64,000 nt of DNA from the NCBI RefSeq assembly GCF_013282155.1, contig NZ_BLWI01000008.1, forward strand, positions 62,001 through 126,000, written 5' to 3'. This document shows, one piece after another, positions 8,794-17,988 of the stretch (the stretch's first letter is position 1; each line of letters starts with the position of its first letter). Made by a program: the position numbers and the translations under genes. Below the pieces are notes generated by a model that was not told where the DNA came from, did not search any database, and saw nothing but the letters and a program-made list of their open reading frames with translations. The stretch is from Sulfitobacter sp. HGT1. GTDB lineage: Bacteria > Pseudomonadota > Alphaproteobacteria > Rhodobacterales > Rhodobacteraceae.

Positions 8794-11622
8794 TCAGGAG
8801 CCGCCGAGTGACCACCAGCCGCGCCGTTTTGGCTTGGCCGGTTTTTCCACGACCTTTTCAGGTTCTGGGGCAACGGTCGGTTCAGGCAGTTCTTCGATCA
8901 CAGGCGCAGGGGCCACCTCTTGGGTCGCAGGAACCTCAACCGGGGCCGCATCGACCGGAACTTCGACTGGAACTTCGACTGGGGCCGGCATTTGAGCTAC
9001 CGGAGCAGGCTCTGGCGCGGGTTCAGGTGCCGGTTCAGCCGCCTGCTCTGGTTCAGCCGCAGGGGCTGGCGCAGGTGTTTCCTCGGCTTGATCCGACGGC
9101 TTTGCCTCTGCACCTTCCGCAGGTTCAACCGGTTTCTCCTCGGCTGCGACCTTGGGCTTGCGCGTGCGGGTCCGCTTTTTCGGCGCAGGCTTTTCATCAG
9201 CCTTTTCTTCGGGCGCATCTGCCGCGTCAGACGCCGCCGTCGCATCGGCGCTTTCCGCACCCTCTGCGACCGCTTCGGCCTTCGGCTTGCGAGACCGGCT
9301 GCGGGTGCGCTTGGGCTTTTCAACCGGCGCGTCCTGAGCATCTGCCGCCGCTACTTCCGCGTCAGCAGGCGCTTTATCCGCATCATCAGCCGTGGAACCA
9401 GCGTCCTCTTGGGATTGGCCGTTGTCTGACTTGGCGTCGTCGTCGCCGTCACCGTTGTTTTCACCGTTTGCGGCATCATCCCCGTTGGATTTGCCACCGC
9501 GCCGCCGACGCCTCCGACGACGGCGTTTCGGTTTGCCCTCTCCATCGGTGTCATCGCCATCGGCATCCGTGTTGCGTGTGGTTTCACGGGTCGAGGTCTG
9601 CTCCTCGGCCTCTTCTTCTTCCACTTCGATGATCTCGGCTTCTTGCTCGTCGATCTCGTCCATCAGGGTGGTATCAACAGAAACAACATGTTCGATCGGT
9701 GTCACCACACGGGTGGCAGTCTTGAACTTTTCGATCTTGAAATCGGGGCTGACCAAGGTCGGGTCGCCTTCGACCCGCACGGACATGCCATAGCGGCCCT
9801 CGATATGGGCGATATGCTCGCGCTTTTGGTTCATCAAGAAGTTGGCGATGCCGACGGGTGCCGTGACCAGCACCTCGCGGGACCGTTTGCGTGTGCCTTC
9901 TTCTTCGATCTCGCGCAGGATCGACAGGGCAAGGTTGTCATCCGACCGGATCAGACCTGTACCATGACAGGCGTGGCACGGCTGGGTCGTTGCCTCGATC
10001 ATGCCGGGGCGCAGACGCTGGCGCGACATTTCCATCAGGCCAAAGCCCGAAATGCGGCCGACCTGAATGCGGGCGCGGTCGGTCTTGAGCTTGTCCTTCA
10101 TCATCTTTTCGACGGCGATGTTGTTACGACGCTCGTCCATGTCGATAAAGTCGATGACGATCAGACCCGCCAGATCGCGCAGGCGCAGCTGTCGTGCGAC
10201 TTCGGCGGCGGCCTCAAGGTTGGTTTTGGTCGCTGTCTGTTCGATCGACCCTTCTTTGGTGGCCCGCCCCGAGTTGACGTCGACCGCAACCAAAGCTTCG
10301 GTCACACCGATCACGATATAGCCACCCGACGGCAGCTGAACCGTGGGGTTGAACATGCCCGACAGATAGGATTCGACCTGATAGCGCGCGAACAACGGCA
10401 TGGTTTCGCTGTACAGCTTCACGTTTTTCGCATGGGACGGCATGATCATCTTCATGAAGTCCTTGGCGATGCGATAGCCGCGTTCGCCTTCGACAAACAC
10501 TTCGTCGATATCACGGTTGTACAGGTCGCGGATCGACCGTTTGATCAGGTCGCCCTCTTCGTAGATTTTGGCAGGCGCGATGGATTTCAACGTCAGCTCG
10601 CGGATTTGCTCCCACAGACGTTGCAGATATTCATAGTCGCGCTTGATCTCGGCTTTGGTGCGCTGTGCACCGGCTGTGCGCACGATCAGACCGGCACCCT
10701 TGGGCACCTGAATCTCGTTCGCGATCTCTTTCAGCTTTTTGCGATCTGCTGCGTTGGTGATCTTGCGGCTGATCCCGCCCCCACGCGCCGTGTTTGGCAT
10801 CAAGACACAGTAACGACCGGCCAGCGACAGATAGGTCGTCAGGGCAGCGCCCTTGTTGCCGCGTTCTTCCTTGACCACCTGGATCAGAAGAATTTGACGT
10901 ACTTTTACGACTTCCTGAATTTTATAGCGCTTGGGACGTGGCTTGCGCGCAGGGCGCAGGTCGTCCTGATCATCATCATCGGCAACAGATTCGATGCTGT
11001 CATCCTTGGAGGATGCGTCCAGTCCCTTGGATCTCGACGCGCCGTTGTCATCCCCGTTATCATCGGAATCATCTTCATCCGCGTCCGAGACATCATCGTC
11101 CTGATCGGGTTCTTCGACAGGCGTCTCGGCAACACGCTCCATCGGCGAAGACCCTTCGTCCTCGTCATCCAGATCAACCGTTTCCATGCCTTCGATCTGG
11201 TCGCTGTCAGCTTCTTTGCTGGCAACGGCGTCATCGCTGACGGTGTCTTCGGCCTTGGGCTTGCCACGGCTGCGCGACCGCGTGCGGCGCTTGGGTTTCT
11301 CGTCGTCATCTTCCTTGGCGGCCTGCGCTTCTGCATAGGCACGCTCTTCCTCCATCAGCGCGATACGATCGGCGACGGGGATCTGGTAGTAATCGGGGTG
11401 AATTTCCGAAAACGCCAGAAAACCATGGCGATTTCCGCCATAATCCACAAAGGCCGCTTGCAACGAAGGCTCTACCCGCGTGACTTTCGCGAGGTAGATG
11501 TTGCCAGCTAGCTGGCGTTTATTCTCTGATTCAAAGTCAAATTCCTCGACCTTGTTTCCGTCAACCACAACAACGCGAGTTTCCTCAGCGTGGGTGGCAT
11601 CGATAAGCATTTTCTTAGGCAT
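8794..11622 (-). CDS. rne: Ribonuclease E/G family endoribonuclease
   Basis: A 942-residue endoribonuclease, the core of RNA decay and rRNA/tRNA processing. Order: S1 domain at the N-terminus, interrupted at about residues 80-230 by a long Asp/Glu-rich insertion with Arg-rich patches. Then come the catalytic domain (DLAGLIVIDFIDMDERR, with Mg-binding Asp) and the zinc-link CHACHGTG. After about residue 610 there is a disordered tail with an Arg-rich block and Ala/Pro/Glu repeats, where degradosome partners bind in related RNase E. The frame is open 58 codons further, but homology begins at MPKKMLIDATHAEE, giving the start at 11622. Confidence 0.95.
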   Translation of the reverse strand: MPKKMLIDATHAEETRVVVVDGNKVEEFDFESENKRQLAGNIYLAKVTRVEPSLQAAFVDYGGNRHGFLAFSEIHPDYYQIPVADRIALMEEERAYAEAQAAKEDDDEKPKRRTRSRSRGKPKAEDTVSDDAVASKEADSDQIEGMETVDLDDEDEGSSPMERVAETPVEEPDQDDDVSDADEDDSDDNGDDNGASRSKGLDASSKDDSIESVADDDDQDDLRPARKPRPKRYKIQEVVKVRQILLIQVVKEERGNKGAALTTYLSLAGRYCVLMPNTARGGGISRKITNAADRKKLKEIANEIQVPKGAGLIVRTAGAQRTKAEIKRDYEYLQRLWEQIRELTLKSIAPAKIYEEGDLIKRSIRDLYNRDIDEVFVEGERGYRIAKDFMKMIMPSHAKNVKLYSETMPLFARYQVESYLSGMFNPTVQLPSGGYIVIGVTEALVAVDVNSGRATKEGSIEQTATKTNLEAAAEVARQLRLRDLAGLIVIDFIDMDERRNNIAVEKMMKDKLKTDRARIQVGRISGFGLMEMSRQRLRPGMIEATTQPCHACHGTGLIRSDDNLALSILREIEEEGTRKRSREVLVTAPVGIANFLMNQKREHIAHIEGRYGMSVRVEGDPTLVSPDFKIEKFKTATRVVTPIEHVVSVDTTLMDEIDEQEAEIIEVEEEEAEEQTSTRETTRNTDADGDDTDGEGKPKRRRRRRRRRGGKSNGDDAANGENNGDGDDDAKSDNGQSQEDAGSTADDADKAPADAEVAAADAQDAPVEKPKRTRSRSRKPKAEAVAEGAESADATAASDAADAPEEKADEKPAPKKRTRTRKPKVAAEEKPVEPAEGAEAKPSDQAEETPAPAPAAEPEQAAEPAPEPAPEPAPVAQMPAPVEVPVEVPVDAAPVEVPATQEVAPAPVIEELPEPTVAPEPEKVVEKPAKPKRRGWWSLGGS

Positions 11623-12188
11623 AAATCCATTTTGCACAGCTGCGCACGCAAGCGTCCCGGTGGGGCACCGCGCGGCAGGGTATGTCTTGTCAGGGCGATG
11701 GGTGACGCGGCTAAAACAGGGCCCAAAAGGCCGCCTGTCTGTCTGCTCGTGGCGTCTGCGCGCGTCATCGCGGTTCTTCTCCGACGTGAAAGGCACCTAA
11801 ATGCGGTTCACGTCCATTAATTACTGCATTTGATCAGGGCCTTGGCCCATGCCATCCGTCAGCGGTTCTCTGGCCTTTTTTAAGGGCCTCATCGGTCTGC
11901 CTGGACACCGGTGTACGGGTAACCGAGGCAGCGAAACTGTCAAAGGGCCTTTGATTGCGTATCAATGCACAATCGACCCTTCCCACCAATTAATGCCAGA
12001 AGTGATCAAATGACAATGGTCAATCGCGTATTGGACAGGTTTGTCGTGGATCAATTCAGGGCCGCGGGTTGACGCAGCACCACCGCTTGACATCACGCCC
12101 CCGTGTGGGAAACAGTCATATCGGGCCTTTTGCTCGGTATGAGGATCAGGTCCGTTTTGGACTGCACCCCGGAAATAAGGAAGATACG
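11623..12188. other. Long intergenic region: rne leader and upstream region of a lipoprotein gene
   Basis: No credible protein gene is seen in these 566 bases. On the minus strand this is the leader of rne, and long structured leaders are common for rne because the enzyme autoregulates. Inverted repeats are visible: CTGCCT...AGGCAG around 11898-11932 enclosing ACACCGGTGT, and the palindrome AAAGGGCCTTT near 11942. A TTGACA (minus strand, 11938-11943) could be a -35 box for rne, but no good -10 is at the right distance. Confidence 0.4.
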
Positions 12189-12476
12189 ATGCACTTTTCC
12201 CTGCGTTTTGCGCTTTGCCTGCCGTTTATGGCGCTTGCTGCTTGCGAAGATATGGCCACAACGGGCGATCCCGCAGCACGTGCCGAACTGGCCTCTCAGA
12301 AAAGCTGTATTCGCGCGGTCGAAAAACACACCGGCGTGTCTGGCGCTTCCATCAACACAACGATTCCGATCGTCGAGACAGGCCAGTTTATCATCGATCT
12401 GCCCGGCAAAGCGCCCTGGACCTGCTACACCGATGAAACCGGTGCCGCAAAGCAGTTGATCGAGACCCGGCTGTAA
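12189..12476 (+). CDS. Small putative lipoprotein
   Basis: A 95-residue protein. It has a lipoprotein signal: a hydrophobic stretch from residue 5 ending in a LAAC lipobox with Cys19, followed by EDMATTGDP. The mature part has two more cysteines (KSCIRAVEKHTG and WTCYTDETG), which may form a disulfide, and a beta-rich middle. AAGGAAG lies 5 bases before the ATG, which decides this start over upstream in-frame codons. It is convergent with dctD. I do not recognise a function; similar small periplasmic lipoproteins occur in Rhodobacterales. Confidence 0.75.
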   Translation: MHFSLRFALCLPFMALAACEDMATTGDPAARAELASQKSCIRAVEKHTGVSGASINTTIPIVETGQFIIDLPGKAPWTCYTDETGAAKQLIETRL

Positions 12477-12506
12477 CCCCGCGCCCCGATCCAGAAACGC
12501 CAGCGT

Positions 12507-13841
12507 TCAGAGATAATCTGAGCGCTGCAAACCGTATTTAGCCATCTTTTCGTTCAAGGTCCGGCGCGGCAGGCATAATTCGTCCATCACGCTGGCGATT
12601 GACCCTTTGTGGCGACGCATGGTGTTGTCGATCAGCATCCGTTCAAACGCTTCGACATATTCCTTGAGCGGCTTGCCATCGGTGGTCATCACCGGCTGCA
12701 TTTCCTCGTGATCGGTCATCAGCAAGGATGCAATCGACCCCGACCCGCGCCGCGATTGCAGCACCGCACGTTCGGCCACATTGATCAGTTGACGCACGTT
12801 GCCCGGCCAAGGGGCCTGCAACAGTTGCGCCGCTTCCTGCGCAGAGACCTGCGGGGCCTCACAGCCGTATTCATCGGCGAATTCCTCGCTCAACCGTGTG
12901 AACAGCGTCAGAATATCCTCGCCGCGCTGGCGCAGGGGGGGCACCGTGATGCGCAACGCCGCCAGACGATAGAACAGGTCCGACCGCAGCGCGTCTTCCG
13001 ACGTGCGTCCGGCTTCTTGCAGGTTCGAAATCGCGACGATCCGCGTTTCGGCCGGGGTGCCTTGCTCGTTGATCGCGCTCAACAGACGCGCTTGCAGGGT
13101 CTCGCTCAGCGCCTCGATCCCCTCAAGCACCAGCGTCCCGCCGCGGGCTTCCTCGATCGCGGGCAATTGTGCGTCTTCGGGCATCATCGGGCCGAACAGG
13201 CGTTTGCTCAGGGCGTCTTCCTCAAGGGCGGCACAGCTGACCAGCACGAATTTCTTGCCCGCCCGCGACCCGACCGCATGAAGCGCGTGGGCCACCAGCG
13301 TCTTGCCGGTACCGGTTTCGCCGTCGATCAACACGTGACCATCCGCCTGCCCCAGATCAAGGATATCCTCGCGCAGGCGTTCCATGACCGGCGACCCGCC
13401 GATCAGCTTTTTCATCAACTGGCTGCCATCGGATAATTCACGGCGCAGGGCACGGTTGTCCATCACCAGACGGCGTGCATTGGTGGCCTTTTTTGCAAGC
13501 TCGCTCATCCGGTCGGGGTTGAACGGTTTTTCAAGGAAATCAAACGCACCGACGCGCATTGCCTCGACCGCCATGGGCACATCGCCGTGACCGGTGATCA
13601 TGATCACCGGCAGCGCACTGTCACTGCCCATCAGTTTTTTCAGGAACTCCATCCCGCCCATACCCGGCATCTTGATGTCGGAAATCACGATGCCCGGATA
13701 GTCGGGCCCCAGTTTTTTCAACGCATCTTCAGCACTTGGAAAGGTTTCGGTGTCATAGCCGGACAGTGCCAACCATTGGCTGATCGACTGCCGCATGTCT
13801 TGTTCATCATCAACAATCGCGATTTTCATTGCCTGAGCCAT
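12507..13841 (-). CDS. dctD: DctD-type response regulator with altered AAA+ domain
   Basis: A 444-residue NtrC-class regulator: receiver domain 5-125 with phospho-acceptor Asp55 and Lys105, AAA+ domain about 145-385, and Fis-type helix-turn-helix at the end (SIASVMDELCLPRRTLNEKM). Walker A is intact (GETGTGKT, 174-181). The sigma-54-contacting GAFTGA loop, expected right after LFG (215-217), is absent; a short PMMPEDAQ segment replaces it. Walker B, normally FLDEI, reads VLEGIE. It is therefore unlikely to be a normal sigma-54 activator. It lies 3 bases after dctB, so the pair is one operon. C4-dicarboxylate sensing is inferred from homology. Confidence 0.88.
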   Translation of the reverse strand: MAQAMKIAIVDDEQDMRQSISQWLALSGYDTETFPSAEDALKKLGPDYPGIVISDIKMPGMGGMEFLKKLMGSDSALPVIMITGHGDVPMAVEAMRVGAFDFLEKPFNPDRMSELAKKATNARRLVMDNRALRRELSDGSQLMKKLIGGSPVMERLREDILDLGQADGHVLIDGETGTGKTLVAHALHAVGSRAGKKFVLVSCAALEEDALSKRLFGPMMPEDAQLPAIEEARGGTLVLEGIEALSETLQARLLSAINEQGTPAETRIVAISNLQEAGRTSEDALRSDLFYRLAALRITVPPLRQRGEDILTLFTRLSEEFADEYGCEAPQVSAQEAAQLLQAPWPGNVRQLINVAERAVLQSRRGSGSIASLLMTDHEEMQPVMTTDGKPLKEYVEAFERMLIDNTMRRHKGSIASVMDELCLPRRTLNEKMAKYGLQRSDYL

Positions 13842-13844
13842 AAT

Positions 13845-15605
13845 TTACTCTGCCGCCTGTGTGTTTTCCGAGCTGGCCATAATGGGCAGCTGCATTTCAA
13901 AGACCGCGCCGCCGTTCTGGCCGTTGCGCGCTGTCAGCCTGCCCCCCAATTCGGTCACGATGCCGGAGGAAATGGCAAGCCCCAACCCGACGCCATCGCC
14001 GGGCTGCTTGGTTGTGTAAAACGGCTCGAACAGCGCATCGAGGTCTTCGATGCCCGGGCCGTTGTCCCGCACGGTCAAGGTGGCGGTTTCGCCAGCCGAT
14101 AGGATAATCTCGACCTGTGGGTTCCGTTCTGATTTGGTGGCATCCAACGCATTTCGCAAGAGGTTGACCAACACTTGTTCCACCCGCATCCGGTCGCCCA
14201 TCACCCGTACGGGGACGTCGGGCAGGATCCGGCTGATGTGCACCTGACGCTGGCGCAACTGCGGTTCCATCATCGACAAGGCCGATGCCAGCGCATCGCG
14301 CATATCAAAGGGCGAGAAACTCTCCTGCCCCTTGCGGGCATAGCTTTTCAGCTGCCGCGTGATCGCGCCCATCCGTTCGATCAGGTCGTCAATCCGCCCG
14401 AAAGACGACAATGCCTCGTCCAGCCGGTTGCGGCCCATCAGCAACCGCGCGCCCGCCAGATAGGTTTTCATCGCAGCGAGCGGCTGGTTCAGCTCGTGGC
14501 TTACCGCCGCCGACATCTCGCCCAAGGCCGCCAGTTTGCTTGACTGCTCAAGCGTTTGTTCGGCCACGGCCAGAGTTTCCTGCACCCGTTTGCGTTCGGC
14601 GATCTCGCGTTGCAGCGCCACGTTCAGCGCCCGCAGCTCGGCGGATTCACGCTGGAACAGGGCCGCCCTGCCCGCCGTCCGCCGGCTCAGCGCATAAAAT
14701 GTCAAAGCCAGCAGGATGGCAAAGCCCATGACTTCAAGCGCCAGTACCCCGTTTACCTTTTCGCGCACCGACGCATAGGTTGTATAGCTTGCGATCCGCC
14801 AGCCGCGAAACGGGATACGCGACGACAGCCGCATCACGGCCTCGCCCTGCAAATAGGCGTCGGGCGGCAGCGCCGTCCAATCCGCAGTCGCCTTGATCGC
14901 GCGCTCGATGGCGCTTTGCGGGGTCTGGTTCGACAGGGCCTCGGATTCCGTCAACCCGCGCCAGCGCGGTTCGGTCGCCATGATGATATCGCCGGTGCTG
15001 TCGGTCACGATCACCGCGTCCGAAATGCCCGCCCAGGCCCGTTCAAACCGCTGTAAATCCACCTCGGCGGCGATGACACCCAAGGTGGTGCCGCCTTCCT
15101 GGATGCGGCGGGAATAGAAAAACTGATAGCCGCCTGTTTCGCGCGGAATGACACTGAAAACCGTAGAGTTCGAGCGCAAGGCATCCACAAAATAGGCGTC
15201 CGACCGGTGCGATGCCCCCAAACGGTTGCGATCCGTCGCCGCCACCACGCGCCCGTCAATGTCATACAACATCAAGGACGCAGCACCGATTTCCTCGACA
15301 AAGGAAATCAGCCGTTGGGTCGATAGCGAATAGTCGGACTGGATCAGGGCCTGGATCAGCGCGGGATCACGGGCCAGCAGCTGCGGCACAATGGCGTTCT
15401 GGCGCAGCTCGGCCAGCAGGTTGCCGCTATACAGCGCGATCCGCAGCTCGGCGCGGTTGCGGGTGCTGTCGGTGAACCGGTCGGTCAGCAGCTTGTTGGT
15501 GATGGATATGGTGGCGACTGCAATGACCAGCAATAACGCCAAAGCCAGCCGGACACGCCAGCTGACTGAAATGGAATTCGCGCTTGAGGGCGTAGATTGG
15601 GTCAT
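13845..15605 (-). CDS. dctB: DctB-type C4-dicarboxylate sensor histidine kinase
   Basis: A 586-residue membrane sensor kinase. A transmembrane segment near residues 15-35, a periplasmic double-PAS-like sensor domain to about 290, and a second transmembrane segment near 290-310 are followed by a coiled-coil linker. The HisKA box is SAAVSHELNQPLAAM, with phospho-acceptor His370. The ATPase domain carries N (LVNLLRNALDA) and G boxes (DNGPGIED, GVGLGLAI). This layout matches DctB, which senses C4-dicarboxylates. It is directly upstream of dctD and 36 bases after purQ on the same strand, so read-through from the purine genes is possible. No dctA or dctPQM transporter is in the window. Confidence 0.9.
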   Translation of the reverse strand: MTQSTPSSANSISVSWRVRLALALLLVIAVATISITNKLLTDRFTDSTRNRAELRIALYSGNLLAELRQNAIVPQLLARDPALIQALIQSDYSLSTQRLISFVEEIGAASLMLYDIDGRVVAATDRNRLGASHRSDAYFVDALRSNSTVFSVIPRETGGYQFFYSRRIQEGGTTLGVIAAEVDLQRFERAWAGISDAVIVTDSTGDIIMATEPRWRGLTESEALSNQTPQSAIERAIKATADWTALPPDAYLQGEAVMRLSSRIPFRGWRIASYTTYASVREKVNGVLALEVMGFAILLALTFYALSRRTAGRAALFQRESAELRALNVALQREIAERKRVQETLAVAEQTLEQSSKLAALGEMSAAVSHELNQPLAAMKTYLAGARLLMGRNRLDEALSSFGRIDDLIERMGAITRQLKSYARKGQESFSPFDMRDALASALSMMEPQLRQRQVHISRILPDVPVRVMGDRMRVEQVLVNLLRNALDATKSERNPQVEIILSAGETATLTVRDNGPGIEDLDALFEPFYTTKQPGDGVGLGLAISSGIVTELGGRLTARNGQNGGAVFEMQLPIMASSENTQAAE

Positions 15606-15641
15606 TGTGCCAATCTACGCAACCTCGGCGGTGCACTCAAG

Positions 15642-16310
15642 TCACGCTGTGACCAGTGCCCCCGCCAATGCGCGGAAGAGCGCCACCCCGTCGGTGCCGC
15701 CATGTACAGGGTCGGCCATCCGCTCGGGGTGCGGCATCATGCCAAGCACGCGCCGGTTGGCAGACAGGATGCCCGCAATATCGGCCAGCGCCCCGTTCGG
15801 GTTGTCCTCATAGGTGAATGCAACCCGGTCTTCGGCCAGCAATTCGGCGATGGTGTCGGCATCGGCATAGTAATTGCCGTCGTGATGCGCGATCGGAATG
15901 TTGATCACCGATCCCGCAGTGTAACCCGATGTGAAATCGCTGTCGGATGTCGCCACCTTCAGACCAACGGTCTTGCAGATGTATTTCAGCCCCGCATTGC
16001 GCAGCAACGCCCCCGGCAACAGACCGGTTTCGGTCAACACCTGAAAGCCGTTGCAAATCCCCATGACGTATCCGCCACGATTTGCGTGGGCGGCCACCTC
16101 ACCACAAATCGGCGAATTTGCGGCAATCGCGCCGCAGCGCAGATAGTCGCCATAGGAAAAGCCGCCCGGAATGCCGACAATATCGACGCCCTCGGGCAAT
16201 GCCGTGTCCTTGTGCCAGACCATCGACACTTTGGCCCCCGCAGCCTCGAATGCTACCGCCAGATCACGGTCACAGTTAGAGCCCGGAAAAACAATGACGG
16301 CTGCATGCAT
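15642..16310 (-). CDS. purQ: Phosphoribosylformylglycinamidine synthase subunit PurQ
   Basis: A 222-residue class I glutamine amidotransferase subunit that supplies ammonia to PurL for FGAR to FGAM conversion in purine synthesis. FPGSNCDRD opens the protein; the nucleophile elbow is GICNGFQVL with the catalytic Cys, and the His/Glu of the triad are in MPHPERM. The frame extends upstream, but the start [10 protein letters not shown] at 16310 fits the family and overlaps the purS stop by one base (TGATG). It forms the complex with PurS and PurL; purL is not in this window. Confidence 0.95.
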   Translation of the reverse strand: MHAAVIVFPGSNCDRDLAVAFEAAGAKVSMVWHKDTALPEGVDIVGIPGGFSYGDYLRCGAIAANSPICGEVAAHANRGGYVMGICNGFQVLTETGLLPGALLRNAGLKYICKTVGLKVATSDSDFTSGYTAGSVINIPIAHHDGNYYADADTIAELLAEDRVAFTYEDNPNGALADIAGILSANRRVLGMMPHPERMADPVHGGTDGVALFRALAGALVTA

Positions 16311-16540
16311 CAGACCATCTCCACGCTGTAGGATTCGATCACCGTGTTGGCGAGCAGCTTTTCGCACATCGCCTCGACATCGGCCTTTGTCACACCGGCG
16401 TCCAGATCCAGCTCGATCACCTTGCCCTGACGCACGCCCTTGACGCCGTCAAAACCCATCGCCCCAAGCGCGTGGCGCACGGCCTCGCCTTGCGGATCCA
16501 GAACACCTGTCTTCAACATCACATGCACCCGTGCTTTCAT
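16310..16540 (-). CDS. purS: Phosphoribosylformylglycinamidine synthase subunit PurS
   Basis: A 76-residue protein, the small structural subunit of the three-part FGAM synthase (PurS-PurQ-PurL). Family features: [21 protein letters not shown] and a C-terminal [12 protein letters not shown]. The start MKARVHVML at 16540 is preceded by a GGGGGA ribosome site. Its stop overlaps the purQ start by one base. It lies between purC and purQ, the usual alphaproteobacterial order. Confidence 0.95.
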   Translation of the reverse strand: MKARVHVMLKTGVLDPQGEAVRHALGAMGFDGVKGVRQGKVIELDLDAGVTKADVEAMCEKLLANTVIESYSVEMV

Positions 16541-16555
16541 GGCGCGTCCCCCTGC

Positions 16556-16576
16556 TTCATTTTGCAAAATAAACTC
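16556..16576 (-). repeat. Copy 4 of a 21-base intergenic tail repeat
   Basis: Read on the minus strand it is GAGTTTATTTTGCAAAATGA plus A, one mismatch from the other three copies at 23608, 32592 and 54571. On the minus strand it follows an inverted repeat (CCAACG...CGTTGG) that includes the end of purC. It sits between purC and purS inside one operon, unlike the other copies, which lie between convergent genes. Confidence 0.7.
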
Positions 16577-16592
16577 ATATCCAACGCCATCC

Positions 16593-17354
16593 TCAGTTGA
16601 TCAACGTTGGTTTCATCATCGGTGTCGACGTCTTGGGCATTACTCCCAAACGGCGCGCGACTTCGGTATAGGCATCCGCCAGCGACCCCAGATCGCGGCG
16701 AAACACGTCCTTGTCCAGCTTTTGGCCGGTTTCGATATCCCACAAACGGCAGCTGTCCGGGCTGATCTCGTCCGCGATAATCAGGCGCTGAAAATCACCG
16801 TCATACACGCGACCGACCTCGATTTTGAAATCCAGCAAGCGGATGCCGACGGCCATCATCACGCCGGACATGAAGTCATTCACCCGCAACGACAGGCTCA
16901 GGATGTCTTCCATGTCCTGCTGGCCGGCCCAGCCAAAGGCCGCGATATGTTCTTCGGTGACCAGCGGATCACCCAGATCGTTATTTTTATAATGGTATTC
17001 GACGATGGGCCGGGGCAATTGCGTGCCCTCTTCGATCCCCAAGCGCTTTGATAAACTGCCTGCGGCATAGTTACGCACGACGATTTCAAGCGGAATGATT
17101 TCGGCCTGACGGATGAGCTGCTCGCGCATGTTCAGACGTTTGATGAAATGCGTCGGCACCCCGATATTGTTCAACCCGGTCATGAAAAACTCGGACAAGC
17201 GGTTGTTCAGCACGCCCTTGCCCTCGATCACGGCTTGCTTGCCCGCACCGACAGCTGCGGTATCGTCCTTGAAATACTGGACAATCGTCCCCGGCTCCGG
17301 CCCCTCATAGAGGATCTTCGCCTTGCCTTCATAGATTTTGGTGCGACGGGCCAT
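16593..17354 (-). CDS. purC: Phosphoribosylaminoimidazole-succinocarboxamide synthase
   Basis: A 253-residue SAICAR synthetase joining CAIR and aspartate with ATP in purine synthesis. Signatures: [16 protein letters not shown] at the N-terminus, [20 protein letters not shown] near residue 90, and [34 protein letters not shown] near 175-210. A second ATG two codons upstream (17360) is possible; [10 protein letters not shown] is the usual family start. It is the first gene of purC-purS-purQ and divergent from the DUF1476 gene. Confidence 0.95.
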   Translation of the reverse strand: MARRTKIYEGKAKILYEGPEPGTIVQYFKDDTAAVGAGKQAVIEGKGVLNNRLSEFFMTGLNNIGVPTHFIKRLNMREQLIRQAEIIPLEIVVRNYAAGSLSKRLGIEEGTQLPRPIVEYHYKNNDLGDPLVTEEHIAAFGWAGQQDMEDILSLSLRVNDFMSGVMMAVGIRLLDFKIEVGRVYDGDFQRLIIADEISPDSCRLWDIETGQKLDKDVFRRDLGSLADAYTEVARRLGVMPKTSTPMMKPTLIN

Positions 17355-17537
17355 GCGCATACCTTCCAGTCTTCAGGTGAACGGCAGGGGCCGCCGGTCC
17401 TTTGGGGTGTCACATAGTGTAACCATCCCTTTCGTGCAAGCATATGGCCCCGGTGCACGTTGGGGGCTGATACTTGTTGGCAGCGTCAGCCATTCCCATG
17501 TACTGTGAACAAGAGTTCAACTTCGAGGAGATCAACA

Positions 17538-17855
17538 ATGACGACCTTCAATGACCGCGAAAATGCATTTGAAAACAAATTCGCCCACGATTCGGAAATG
17601 CAGTTCAAAGCCGAAGCGCGGCGCAACAAGTTGCTGGGTCTTTGGGCCGCTGGCCTATTGGGAAAAACCGGCGATGATGCATCGGCCTATGCTGCCGAAG
17701 TGGTCAAATCCGATTTCGAAGAAGCGGGTGAAGAAGACGTCTATCGCAAAGTATCCGGTGATCTTGGTGATCGCGCCGACGAGACCACCATTCGCGGCAA
17801 AATGGCCGAACTGATGGTCGAGGCCAAATCGCAGTTGATGCAAGACCTGACCTGA
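17538..17855 (+). CDS. DUF1476 protein, ATP synthase zeta inhibitor family
   Basis: A 105-residue helical protein that starts MTTFNDRENAFENKFAHD and contains the conserved RRNKLLGLWAAGLLG. In Paracoccus this family is the zeta subunit, which inhibits ATP hydrolysis by the F1Fo-ATP synthase through its N-terminal helix. The remaining part (AAEVVKSDFEEAGEEDVYRKV) forms the four-helix core. It stands alone, far from ATP synthase genes, as usual, and is followed by a strong terminator. Confidence 0.9.
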   Translation: MTTFNDRENAFENKFAHDSEMQFKAEARRNKLLGLWAAGLLGKTGDDASAYAAEVVKSDFEEAGEEDVYRKVSGDLGDRADETTIRGKMAELMVEAKSQLMQDLT

Positions 17856-17884
17856 CCACCAATCTACCATCCATAACCGGAAAG

Positions 17885-17919
17885 CGCGCCTTTGATTAAA
17901 ATCCGAGGCGCGTTTTTTT
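17885..17919 (+). terminator. Intrinsic terminator after the DUF1476 gene
   Basis: Stem CGCGCCT (17885-17891) pairs with AGGCGCG (17906-17912), enclosing a 14-base loop, followed directly by seven T residues. It begins about 30 bases after the stop codon. Confidence 0.82.
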
Positions 17920-17988
17920 GTGCCCTTAACCCGTTGGCAGGGCCTTGCGGGGCAGTCTGCGGCCTAAATCGGGTCAGGGGATAGCACC

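Noticed and set aside
9643..11511. A 622-codon open frame on the plus strand
   Set aside because: It lies entirely antisense to rne, which has clear RNase E motifs; the product is compositionally odd and matches no family.
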